Assembly (NCBI GenBank): GCA_964650405.1
Contig: CAZYTO010000048.1
Span: 1-24,411 of the forward strand
DNA: 24,411 nt
Reading direction: 5' to 3'
DNA from: CAZYTO01 sp964650405
Lineage (GTDB): Bacteria > Acidobacteriota > Thermoanaerobaculia > Gp7-AA8
Part shown: piece by piece, positions 1-6,541 of the stretch
Position numbering within the stretch: the first letter of the stretch is position 1
How the letters are laid out: every line of letters begins with the position of its first letter
Made by a program: the position numbers and the translations under genes
The notes under the pieces: model-generated
Told to the model about the DNA's origin: nothing
Database searches by the model: none
Seen by the model: the letters and a program-made list of their open reading frames with translations, nothing else

Positions 1-96
1 CGCATGGTGGCGCTCGTGCACAACACCGTGCGGGGAGCGGCAGGGGCGGCCATTCTGAATGCCGAGTTGCTTTCGGCGAAGGGGCTGCTGTCGTGA
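1..96 (+). CDS. asd: Aspartate-semialdehyde dehydrogenase, C-terminal fragment
   Basis: Reading frame 1 is open from the window edge to the TGA at 94-96 and gives a 31-residue tail containing NTVRGAAGAAILNAELL. The RGAAGAxxLNxELL ending is characteristic of the C-terminus of aspartate-semialdehyde dehydrogenases, which reduce aspartyl phosphate to the semialdehyde that dapA consumes. The rest of the gene lies outside the window. Its position directly upstream of aspartate kinase, dapB, dapA and dapD supports the call, because the product links the kinase step to the dihydrodipicolinate synthase step. The motif is what I see; the enzyme identity follows from family knowledge plus neighbours. 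Confidence 0.8.
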   Translation, partial: RMVALVHNTVRGAAGAAILNAELLSAKGLLS

Positions 97-240
97 GCGA
101 GCGGCAGACAGCGAGCGGCGAGCGGGTGGAGGGGAGGCAGAGGGCAGAGGGCAGAAGGCAGAAGTGGAATCTGCCCATGCCCACGTCTGCCCTCTGCCTT
201 CTGCCCTCTGCCCCCGGTCCCGCCGCTCGCCGCTCGCCTC
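97..240. repeat. Nested double inverted-repeat island (asd-aspartate kinase spacer)
   Basis: The spacer is almost entirely two concentric mirror structures. The outer arms are built from gcgagcgg words: positions 111-125 are the exact reverse complement of 223-237 (15 bp). The inner arms are built from gcagagg/gcagaagg words: 144-162 is the exact reverse complement of 193-211 (19 bp), around a loop of about 30 nt. Each arm is itself a degenerate tandem repeat. It belongs to the family of islands described in the findings. Transcribed, it could form a long hairpin between asd and the kinase. Confidence 0.85.
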
Positions 241-268
241 GTCCCGCCCGCCGGCCGGATGGTGGAAC

Positions 269-1636
269 GTGATCGTCATCAAGTTCGGTGGCACCTCCGT
301 CGGGGATGCAGCCCGGGTGGCGAATGCCATCGACATCGTCGCCGAGCGACGGAGCCAGGGACCGATCGTGGTCGTGTCGGCGCTGGCGGGAATCACGAAC
401 GAGCTCGTGGCCGCCAGTGAAGCGGCACGCGATCAGAAGCCGGATGAAGTCCGCACGATCATGGGGCGCATCCGCCAGCGTCATGAAGACGTGGCCATGC
501 AGCTCGTGCAGCAGAAGTTCGACTTCTTCGACGCCTTCCTCAAGCAGCTCAACCGTCAGATCGAGCAGATCCAGACCATCCTCAGCGGCATCGCCCTCCT
601 CGGCGAGATCACCGACCGGGCTCGCGACAAGGTCGTGTCCATCGGCGAAAAGCTCTCGTCCGTGCTCTTCGCCTATTCGATGATGATGCGCGCCCTTCCG
701 AGCGAACACGTCGAGTCGGAGGAGGTCATCTGGACGAACGACAACTTCGGCGGCGCGACGCCGCTGATGGACTTGACCACCAAGGCTGCAGCGAGCGTCC
801 TCCGTCCGCTCGTCGAGCGCCATCGCATCCCGGTGATGGGAGGGTTCTTCGGCCGCACGGCCGGCGGCGCCACGACGACGCTCGGCCGCAACGGCTCGGA
901 TTACAGTGCCGCCATCGTCGGTGCAGCGGTCGGCGCGGAGGAAGTGCAGATCTGGACCGATGTCGACGGCCTGCTTACGTGCGACCCGCGCATCGTGCCG
1001 TCGGCACAGGTCATCGACCGCCTTTCGCATGACGAAGCGGCCGAGCTGGCCTCATTCGGCGCCAAGCTCCATCCGCGCACACTGGAGCCGGCCATCGCGG
1101 CGGGCATCCCGGTACGGGTGCTCAACACGCACAATCCGTCTTCGCCCGGCACGCTCATCTCGCGGGAGGGGAGCGAGCGTAGCAACGGCCCGCGTTCGGT
1201 GGCCCGCAAGCGGCACGTCACCGTCGTGCACATGACGTCGAACCGCATGCTCGGCGCGCACGGTTTTCTCGCCCAGATCTTCGCCATTTTCCGGGAGCTG
1301 GAGATCTCGGTCGACCTCATCGCCACCTCGGAGGTGTCGGTCTCCGTCACGGTCGATGAGCGGCTGAACATCGACGAGCTGCGAGAGCGCCTGGCCGGCG
1401 TGGCCGACGTGGAGGTCATCGACGAGCAGAGCATCCTGGCCGTCGTGGGCCGCAACCTGCTCAGCGACTCGCGCGTGGGCGCCTGCATTTTCGACGCCCT
1501 GCAGGGGATCCCGATGAAGATGCTCTCGCTGGGACGCTCGGGCCTCAACCTGAGCATCGTGGTCGACGACAGCGATTCCGACCGGGCCCTGCAGCGGGTT
1601 CACGCGGCGCTGTTCGAGCAGCCCGTGACGGTGTGA
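269..1636 (+). CDS. lysC: Aspartate kinase (monofunctional, with C-terminal ACT domains)
   Basis: Aspartate kinase phosphorylates L-aspartate with ATP, the first step towards lysine/DAP, threonine and methionine. From the GTG at 269 the product is 455 aa, the normal size for a LysC/ThrA-type kinase. The amino-acid kinase domain begins at once with KFGGTSVG (residues 5-12); the nucleotide/substrate loop TTTLGRNGSDYSAA and the segment WTDVDGLLTCDPR follow, similar to the kinase half of ThrA. The last ~150 residues look like two regulatory ACT units, so feedback inhibition by an end-product amino acid is likely, but which one cannot be read. No homoserine dehydrogenase domain is attached. The frame stays open up to 59, but that part only translates the repeat island, so the GTG after GGTGGA is preferred. 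dapB starts 7 nt after the stop. lysC is used as a generic symbol. Confidence 0.93.
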   Translation: MIVIKFGGTSVGDAARVANAIDIVAERRSQGPIVVVSALAGITNELVAASEAARDQKPDEVRTIMGRIRQRHEDVAMQLVQQKFDFFDAFLKQLNRQIEQIQTILSGIALLGEITDRARDKVVSIGEKLSSVLFAYSMMMRALPSEHVESEEVIWTNDNFGGATPLMDLTTKAAASVLRPLVERHRIPVMGGFFGRTAGGATTTLGRNGSDYSAAIVGAAVGAEEVQIWTDVDGLLTCDPRIVPSAQVIDRLSHDEAAELASFGAKLHPRTLEPAIAAGIPVRVLNTHNPSSPGTLISREGSERSNGPRSVARKRHVTVVHMTSNRMLGAHGFLAQIFAIFRELEISVDLIATSEVSVSVTVDERLNIDELRERLAGVADVEVIDEQSILAVVGRNLLSDSRVGACIFDALQGIPMKMLSLGRSGLNLSIVVDDSDSDRALQRVHAALFEQPVTV

Positions 1637-1643
1637 GCGCGCC

Positions 1644-2318
1644 ATGAGAATCGCCCTTCACGGCTACGGCAGGATGGGGCAGACGGTCGAGCGCGTGGCC
1701 CGGGAGCGCGGACACGAGGTGGTCTGCATCTTCAAAGCCGGCCGCGACGCGCCGCTGAACGGAGCGGAGGCCCTGATCGACTTCTCCCATGCCTCGGCGC
1801 TTGATCACGCGTTGGCTGTGGCGACGGAGAACGCGCTCGACCTCGTCATCGGCACGACCGGCTGGAGCGACCGGCTGGGCGACGTGCAGCGGCGCATCGC
1901 TGGAGCCGGCATCGGGTGTGTCCACGCTTCGAACTTTTCACCTGGCGCGAACGTCACCTTCGCCCTGGCCCGCCGGGCAGGGGAGCTCTTCGCGCGCTTC
2001 CCGCAATACGCGGCGGGGCTCGAGGAGCGCCACCATGCGCAGAAGAAGGACGCGCCCAGCGGCACCGCGCTGAAGATCGCCGCCGAGGTGAACGCCGGCA
2101 GCGGCGGCAGGCTCGAGCCGGCCATTGCCGCCTCGCGCGCCGGCAGCGAGTTCGGACTGCACACCCTCTTCTTCGACTCGCCCGACGACCTCATCGAGAT
2201 CACCCACCGCGCCCGCGGCCGCGACGGCTTCGCCCGCGGAGCGGTGCTTGCAGCAGAGCTCGTGCGGGGGAAGAAGGGGATGTTCCGGTTTGATGAACTG
2301 GTGATGGCAGAAGGCTGA
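1644..2318 (+). CDS. dapB: 4-hydroxy-tetrahydrodipicolinate reductase
   Basis: DapB reduces the DapA product to tetrahydrodipicolinate with NAD(P)H in the cytoplasm. The 224-aa product starts with a Rossmann glycine motif (GYGRMG, residues 7-12) and contains the cofactor-loop segment GTTGWS (70-75). It also has the signature EERHHAQKKDAPSGTALK, with H130/H131 and K134 at the places of the catalytic His-His-x-x-Lys of the family. It is shorter than the E. coli enzyme (about 270 aa), like other compact DapB proteins. The start lies 7 nt after the kinase stop, indicating translational coupling. The last codons (AEG) and the TGA stop at 2316-2318 fall inside the repeat island that fills the dapB-dapA spacer, so the C-terminus is probably shaped by the repeat. 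Confidence 0.95.
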   Translation: MRIALHGYGRMGQTVERVARERGHEVVCIFKAGRDAPLNGAEALIDFSHASALDHALAVATENALDLVIGTTGWSDRLGDVQRRIAGAGIGCVHASNFSPGANVTFALARRAGELFARFPQYAAGLEERHHAQKKDAPSGTALKIAAEVNAGSGGRLEPAIAASRAGSEFGLHTLFFDSPDDLIEITHRARGRDGFARGAVLAAELVRGKKGMFRFDELVMAEG

Positions 2319-2392
2319 AAGGATGAAAGGTTGAAAAGGCTGAAAGGCCGGTGCAGCGGTTCTTTCAGCCTTTCATCCTTTCAGCCTTCAGC
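2309..2392. repeat. Inverted word-repeat island between dapB and dapA
   Basis: The left arm consists of degenerate aaggctgaaagga-type words repeated about four times (2309-2348). The right arm (2361-2392) consists of their complement (ctttcagcc, ctttcatcc). Positions 2311-2330 are an exact 20-bp reverse complement of 2369-2388, so a hairpin with a loop of about 38 nt is possible. The island starts within dapB and contains its stop codon. It ends about 4 nt before the purine-rich ribosome-binding region of dapA. Confidence 0.85.
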
Positions 2393-2395
2393 TAG

Positions 2396-2405
2396 TGAGG
2401 TGAGG
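2396..2405 (+). promoter_or_regulatory. Shine-Dalgarno region of dapA
   Basis: The run gtgaggtgagg immediately upstream of ATG 2408 is purine-rich and suitably close to the start. It fixes the dapA start and lies just outside the right arm of the preceding repeat island, so a folded island would sit next to, but not over, the ribosome-binding site. Confidence 0.55.
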
Positions 2406-2407
2406 TT

Positions 2408-3307
2408 ATGAAGTTTCGAGGACTCGGCACGGCCCTGGTCACCCCCTGGCGTCCCGATGGGTCGCTCGATGAAGGGGCGTTCGGGAGGTTCGTCGACTGG
2501 CAGATCGAGCAGGGAGTGAGCTTCCTCGTGCCATGCGGCACGACCGGCGAGAACCCGGCCATGACCGTGGAGGAGCATCTCCGCGTGGTCGGACTGGCGG
2601 TGAAGCGGGCCAACGGCCGCGTGCCGGTCCTGGCCGGCGCGGGGAGCAACAACACGCCCCGGGCCATCGAGCTTGCCCTGGCCGCCATCGACCTCGGCGC
2701 GGACGGCGCGCTGACCATCACGCCGTACTACAACAAGCCGACGGGCGACGGACTCCGCCGCCATTTCGCGATGCAGGCGGAGGCGGCGGACAGGAAACGA
2801 AGCGGCTTCCCGTTCATCATGTACAACGTTCCCGGCCGTACGGGCGTCAACATGACCGCCGCGACGACCCTGCGCATCGCACGCGAGGTGCCGAACGTCA
2901 TCGGCGTGAAGGAAGCGTCGAACAACCTCGAACAGGTCATGGAGATCCTGCGCGGCCGTCCCCAGGGATTTGCCGTGTTGAGCGGCGACGACGCCTGGAC
3001 ACTCCCCCTCATCGCCTGCGGTGCCGACGGCCTCATCTCCGTCGTCTCCAACGAGATCCCGAAGCTGGCCGGCGACATGGTCGCCGCGGCGCTGCAGGGC
3101 GACTTCCCGGCCGCCCGCACGATCCACCATCGCATCCTTCCGCTGATGACCGGCAACTTCCTCGAATCGAACCCGGGCCCGGTCAAGGCCGTGATGAAGA
3201 TTCTGGGCATCCTCGAGCACGACGACGTCCGGCCCCCGCTCGCCCCCGTGACCGCAGCGACGCTGACGAAGCTGCACGAGATCCTCGGGGAGTGCGGACT
3301 TCTCTAG
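2408..3307 (+). CDS. dapA: 4-hydroxy-tetrahydrodipicolinate synthase
   Basis: DapA condenses pyruvate with aspartate semialdehyde, the first committed step of DAP/lysine synthesis. The 299-aa product is a full-length class I aldolase TIM barrel. Visible active-site elements are CGTTGENP (43-50; T45/T46 of the proton relay), YYN (107-109), YNVPGRTG (Tyr139 and Arg144) and GVKEAS with the Schiff-base Lys168. The loop reads GENPAMT where GESPTL is common, a tolerated variant. It is flanked on both sides by inverted word-repeat islands. I see no lysine riboswitch upstream, because the short spacer is filled by the island. Confidence 0.97.
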   Translation: MKFRGLGTALVTPWRPDGSLDEGAFGRFVDWQIEQGVSFLVPCGTTGENPAMTVEEHLRVVGLAVKRANGRVPVLAGAGSNNTPRAIELALAAIDLGADGALTITPYYNKPTGDGLRRHFAMQAEAADRKRSGFPFIMYNVPGRTGVNMTAATTLRIAREVPNVIGVKEASNNLEQVMEILRGRPQGFAVLSGDDAWTLPLIACGADGLISVVSNEIPKLAGDMVAAALQGDFPAARTIHHRILPLMTGNFLESNPGPVKAVMKILGILEHDDVRPPLAPVTAATLTKLHEILGECGLL

Positions 3308-3420
3308 TTGTTCGTTGTTCGTTGTCCGTTGTTCGTTGTCCGTGCTTCCTTGCTTGCCTCTCATGCCGATGTGTGAGAGAGAATGTCTGAGCAACGACCA
3401 ACGAACAACGGACAACGAAC
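3308..3420. repeat. Inverted word-repeat island between dapA and dapD
   Basis: The left arm 3308-3342 is a tandem of ttgttcg/ttgtccg words. The right arm 3391-3420 is a tandem of acgaacaacgga-type words. Positions 3317-3338 are an exact 22-bp reverse complement of 3399-3420. The roughly 60-nt loop is not repetitive. The right arm ends only 3 nt before the dapD ATG (3424), so no conventional Shine-Dalgarno sequence is left for dapD. Confidence 0.87.
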
Positions 3421-3423
3421 CGT

Positions 3424-4278
3424 ATGCTTCCCACTAAGACTGAAGCCAAGACCCTCACCATTGAAGAGCGCATGGCCCCGCTGGCCGGCGGCAGCGCCGA
3501 CCGCGTGGAGGCGGTGAAGACGATCGGCCTCTTTCTGGCCGAACTGGAGAAGGGGTCCATCCGCGCGGCGGTACGCGACGACATGGGCGTCTGGCAGGCC
3601 CAGACGTGGGTGAAGGAAGGGATCCTGGCCACCTTCCGCTACGGCGTCTCGGCCGAATTCGCCTCGGGCTCGCTGTCGTTCATCGACAAGGACACCATTC
3701 CCGCGCGGCGGTTCAAGGTGCAGGACAACATCCGCGTCGTGCCCGGCGGCTCCTCCATCCGCCGCGGCGCCTACGTCGGCAAGGGCGTGGTCATGATGCC
3801 GCCGGCGTTCGTGAACGTGGGCGCCTACGTCGACGACGGAACGATGATCGACTCGCATGCCCTGGTCGGCTCGTGCGCCCAGATCGGCAAACGGGTCCAT
3901 CTCTCCGCCGGCGCGCAGATCGGCGGCGTTCTCGAGCCGATCGGGAACCTGCCGGTGGTGATCGAAGACGACGTCGTCGTCGGCGGCAACAGCGGCATCT
4001 ACGAAGGGACCATCGTCCGCGGGCGCGCCGTCATCGGGGCAGGCGTCGTGCTCACCGGCTCAACGCCGGTCTACGACGTCGTCCGCGGCCAGATCTACCG
4101 CCGCTCCGGCGATCGCGCCCTGGAGATTCCGTTCGGCGCCGTCGTCGTCCCCGGCTCCCGGCCGCTCAAAGGCGCTTTCGCCGAGAGCCACGGCCTCAAC
4201 ATCAACACGCCGCTCATCGTGAAGTACCGCGACGACAAGACGGACAGCTCGACGGCGCTGGAAGAGGCGCTCCGGTAA
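3424..4278 (+). CDS. dapD: 2,3,4,5-tetrahydropyridine-2,6-dicarboxylate N-succinyltransferase
   Basis: DapD transfers succinyl from succinyl-CoA to the acyclic form of tetrahydrodipicolinate, which defines the succinylase branch of DAP synthesis. The 284-aa product has a helical N-terminal domain, then a left-handed beta-helix of hexapeptide repeats. Family-typical stretches are RVVPGGSSIRRGAYV, MMPPAFVNVGAYVDDGTMID, VGSCAQIGKRVHLS and GGVLEP. The start abuts a repeat island with no visible Shine-Dalgarno sequence. An internal ATG at about 3472 (MAPLAGG) is a possible alternative start that would shorten the N-terminus by 16 residues. The succinyl donor is made by sucCD, which lies 10 kb downstream in the same window. 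Confidence 0.95.
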   Translation: MLPTKTEAKTLTIEERMAPLAGGSADRVEAVKTIGLFLAELEKGSIRAAVRDDMGVWQAQTWVKEGILATFRYGVSAEFASGSLSFIDKDTIPARRFKVQDNIRVVPGGSSIRRGAYVGKGVVMMPPAFVNVGAYVDDGTMIDSHALVGSCAQIGKRVHLSAGAQIGGVLEPIGNLPVVIEDDVVVGGNSGIYEGTIVRGRAVIGAGVVLTGSTPVYDVVRGQIYRRSGDRALEIPFGAVVVPGSRPLKGAFAESHGLNINTPLIVKYRDDKTDSSTALEEALR

Positions 4279-4341
4279 CGCCGGCGCCGCGCTTCGATCG
4301 TGGGATTTGCGTGCCGGGTGCGGCGTACACGCGTAGGTGGA

Positions 4342-4422
4342 CATGAGGCATGAGTGATGAGGCATGAGTGGCGAATTGCCCAGCCCTTGGCACAGGCTCT
4401 CATGCCTCATGCCTCATGCCTG
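4342..4422. repeat. Inverted word-repeat island between dapD and the aminotransferase
   Basis: The left arm (4342-4369) repeats catgaggcatgag-type words and the right arm (4397-4422) repeats ctcatgcctcatgcc. Positions 4342-4354 are an exact 13-bp reverse complement of 4399-4411. The island lies in the 190-nt dapD-aminotransferase spacer. The remaining parts (4279-4341 and 4423-4468) show no recognisable element. Confidence 0.75.
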
Positions 4423-4468
4423 CTGTTCCGACACCTCGAGACTCCCGGCTAAACTCTGCGGCGGACCG

Positions 4469-5560
4469 ATGAAGACAGCAAAACGGCTGGCGGGCATCGA
4501 GCTCTCGCTCATCCGCCAGATCAACGCCCTGGCCACGCCGCTCTCCGTGAATCTCGGCATCGGAGAGCCGAACGTCGAGCCAGACGCATGGCTGGTGGAG
4601 ATGGCGCGTCGCGCGGCGACGATGTCGTGGAAGTACACGCCCAATGCCGGCAACGTCTCGTTGCGCAAGCGCTTCGCGGACAATCCGGCCGAGGTCTGCA
4701 TCACCGCGGGAACGGAGGAGGCGCTGTACGCCATCTTTCAGGCGTACGTCGACGACGGCGACGAGGTGCTCGTCCCCAATCCCGGCTTCGTCTCGTACGC
4801 CACGCTGGCCAGACTCTCCGGCGCCACGCCGGTGACCTACGATCTCGAACCGGGCTCGTGGCGGCTCGACGCCGAGGCGCTGCGCGCGAAGATCACACAC
4901 CGGACGAAGCTGATCGTCGTCAACTCACCGTCGAATCCCCTCGGATCGGTGATCGATGAACCGGCGCTGCGGGCCATCGCGGACGCCGGGCCGCTGGTCG
5001 TGAGTGACGAGGTATACCGCGAGATCTGGTACGACGCGCCGCCGCCGTCGATGCGGGGATTGAGCGGCCACGTCATCGTCGTCGGCGGCATGTCCAAGAG
5101 CCACTCCATGACCGGCCTGCGTCTCGGCTGGATCGTGGCGTCCGAAGACGTCCTCAAGCCGGTCATCACTGCCCACCAGTACATTGCCACCTGCGCCTCG
5201 GCGTTCTCGCAGGCATTGGCCGAGATGGTCCTGGCCGACGAAGCGGGCAATGCCGCGTGGCTGGAACGGATGCGCGCGCAGTTCCGTACACAGCGCGACG
5301 CGGCGCTCTTTGCCATCGAGCGGGAGACCGGAAGCGCGCTGCAGCCGCCTGCCGGCGCGTTCTACGCATTTGCTCCAATTCCGGCGCCCAGCTCCCTCGA
5401 CTTCGCACGCGCTTTGGCGGTCGATGCAGCCGTTCTCGTCATCCCCGGCAGCGCCTTCGGCCCGCTCGGCGAAGGATTCGTCCGCATCTCCTATGCGGCC
5501 TCGCTGGAGCAGATCGGGACGGGGCTGGAGCGAATGGGACGCTACCTCAAGGGAAAGTGA
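4469..5560 (+). CDS. dapC: PLP-dependent class I/II aminotransferase, probable succinyl-DAP aminotransferase
   Basis: This is a fold-type I aminotransferase of 363 aa. It has the N-terminal substrate loop NLGIGEPN (28-35), NSPSNPLG (152-159, cofactor Asn156), SDEVY (179-183), the PLP lysine K210 in GGMSKSHSMTGLRLGW and the C-terminal FVRISYA arginine. Directly downstream of dapA-dapD it most likely transfers the amino group from glutamate to N-succinyl-2-amino-6-ketopimelate (DapC reaction). From sequence alone an aspartate or other aminotransferase specificity cannot be excluded. The frame is open upstream to 4364 across the repeat island, but homology begins at ATG 4469. No dapE or dapF follows, so the last pathway steps must be encoded elsewhere. 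Confidence 0.82.
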   Translation: MKTAKRLAGIELSLIRQINALATPLSVNLGIGEPNVEPDAWLVEMARRAATMSWKYTPNAGNVSLRKRFADNPAEVCITAGTEEALYAIFQAYVDDGDEVLVPNPGFVSYATLARLSGATPVTYDLEPGSWRLDAEALRAKITHRTKLIVVNSPSNPLGSVIDEPALRAIADAGPLVVSDEVYREIWYDAPPPSMRGLSGHVIVVGGMSKSHSMTGLRLGWIVASEDVLKPVITAHQYIATCASAFSQALAEMVLADEAGNAAWLERMRAQFRTQRDAALFAIERETGSALQPPAGAFYAFAPIPAPSSLDFARALAVDAAVLVIPGSAFGPLGEGFVRISYAASLEQIGTGLERMGRYLKGK

Positions 5561-5634
5561 CGGGATGGGCAGCCCTGTTCGCCACTCGCCCTTTCACCGC
5601 TCGCCTGCCTCGGATTGCCGGTATCTTTGTGGCG

Positions 5635-6402
5635 ATGAGACGCGCCGCCCTTCTCGCGTTGCTGGTATTCGCCGCCGTTCCCCTCTTCGCCCAGGAGCCC
5701 GACTACGCGTACGAGTCGTGGACGCACCTGCTCAAGACGTACTACGACCCCGCCCATGGAATGGACTACGGACATCTCAAGGCCCATGACGGGAAGACGC
5801 TGGAGGCGCTGAAGCAGGCACTCGGCAAGGTGAACGTCGCGACGCTCACGAAGAAGCAGCAGCTCGCCTTCTGGATCAACGTGTACAACGTGAACAGCGT
5901 GGCCACGATCGTGGAGAGTTATCCGGTCGAGTCGATCCGCGACATCTCCACCGACCCGATCCGCCGGCTCAATGTCTTCTCGAAGGAGCGCATCCCGTTC
6001 GGTGGCGCGCTGCTGTCGCTCGACGACATCGAGAACGCGAAGATCCGCGAAGGCTTCCACGACCCGCGCATCCACTTCGCCATCAACTGCGCGGCGAAGA
6101 GCTGCCCTCCCATCCGCACCGAGGCGTATGCCGGTGACCGGGTCGACGCACAGCTCGACGATCAGGTACGGCGGTTTCTCGGCTCCATCCGCTACGGGAA
6201 GAAGGGCGACACCCTCGTCCTCCATGTCACGAAGATCCTCGACTGGTTCAGCAAGGACTTCGAGGAGTGGGGAGGCGGCCGCGCGGCCTTCATCCGCCGT
6301 TTCGTGACACCCGACAAGGAGAAGCTGATCGACGCCGCACACGGCGACATGACCTTCGACTTCGACGACTACGACTGGGCGCTGAACGATTGGAAGAGAT
6401 GA
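5635..6402 (+). CDS. Exported DUF547-family protein
   Basis: The 255-aa product begins with a clear signal peptide (MRRAALLALLVFAAVPLFA, cleavage probably before QEP), so it should act in the periplasm or outside. The mature part carries the conserved blocks of DUF547: AFWINVYNVNSV (78-89), a LSLDDIEN segment (128-135) and HFAINCAAKSCPPIR (147-161) with a Cys-x5-Cys pair. The biochemical function of the family is not established, and I give none. The start at ATG 5635 is chosen for the signal peptide; the open frame continues upstream into the preceding gene region. The 74-nt spacer before it contains short ctcgcc words that weakly resemble a repeat-island arm. Confidence 0.82.
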   Translation: MRRAALLALLVFAAVPLFAQEPDYAYESWTHLLKTYYDPAHGMDYGHLKAHDGKTLEALKQALGKVNVATLTKKQQLAFWINVYNVNSVATIVESYPVESIRDISTDPIRRLNVFSKERIPFGGALLSLDDIENAKIREGFHDPRIHFAINCAAKSCPPIRTEAYAGDRVDAQLDDQVRRFLGSIRYGKKGDTLVLHVTKILDWFSKDFEEWGGGRAAFIRRFVTPDKEKLIDAAHGDMTFDFDDYDWALNDWKR

Positions 6403-6505
6403 GGGCAAGGGCGAAGGGCGAAGGAGGAAGGGCGAAGGGAAAGACGCCGCAACGAAATGTGACCCACGACCCACGAACAACGACCAACGACCCACGAACG
6501 ACGAC
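6402..6505. repeat. Two single-armed word-repeat tracts (DUF547 - serine hydrolase spacer)
   Basis: Two tandem tracts lie side by side without mirror partners. Positions 6408-6440 repeat gggcgaagg words, and 6450-6505 repeat acgacccacgaacaacgacc words. The second vocabulary is close to the right arm of the dapA-dapD island (3391-3420), but no complementary ttcgttg arm is present here. It may be a half-island that lost or never gained its other arm. Confidence 0.7.
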
Positions 6506-6541
6506 ACTGGTTTTCCTCTTGCAGGCGCGACTGATGCGGAC

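Noticed and set aside
59..268. Extension of aspartate kinase upstream of GTG 269
   Set aside because: The added ~70 residues translate the repeat island and overlap asd. Homology begins directly at the GTG.
2319..2407. Lysine riboswitch upstream of dapA
   Set aside because: The 89-nt spacer is fully explained by the word-repeat island and is too short for the roughly 170-nt lysine aptamer. No conserved aptamer elements are visible.
2381..3415. Long open frame on the minus strand opposite dapA, and similar long antisense frames at 5542-6618, 15253-16431, 16481-17779, 18705-20087 and 20541-22565
   Set aside because: They lie antisense to clearly recognised genes and translate to arginine/glycine/histidine-rich sequence without family motifs, as expected for the open shadow frames of high-GC genes.
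5561..5634. Further repeat island before the DUF547 gene
   Set aside because: Only two or three ctcgcc-like words are present and there is no complementary arm, so it was not called as a repeat.
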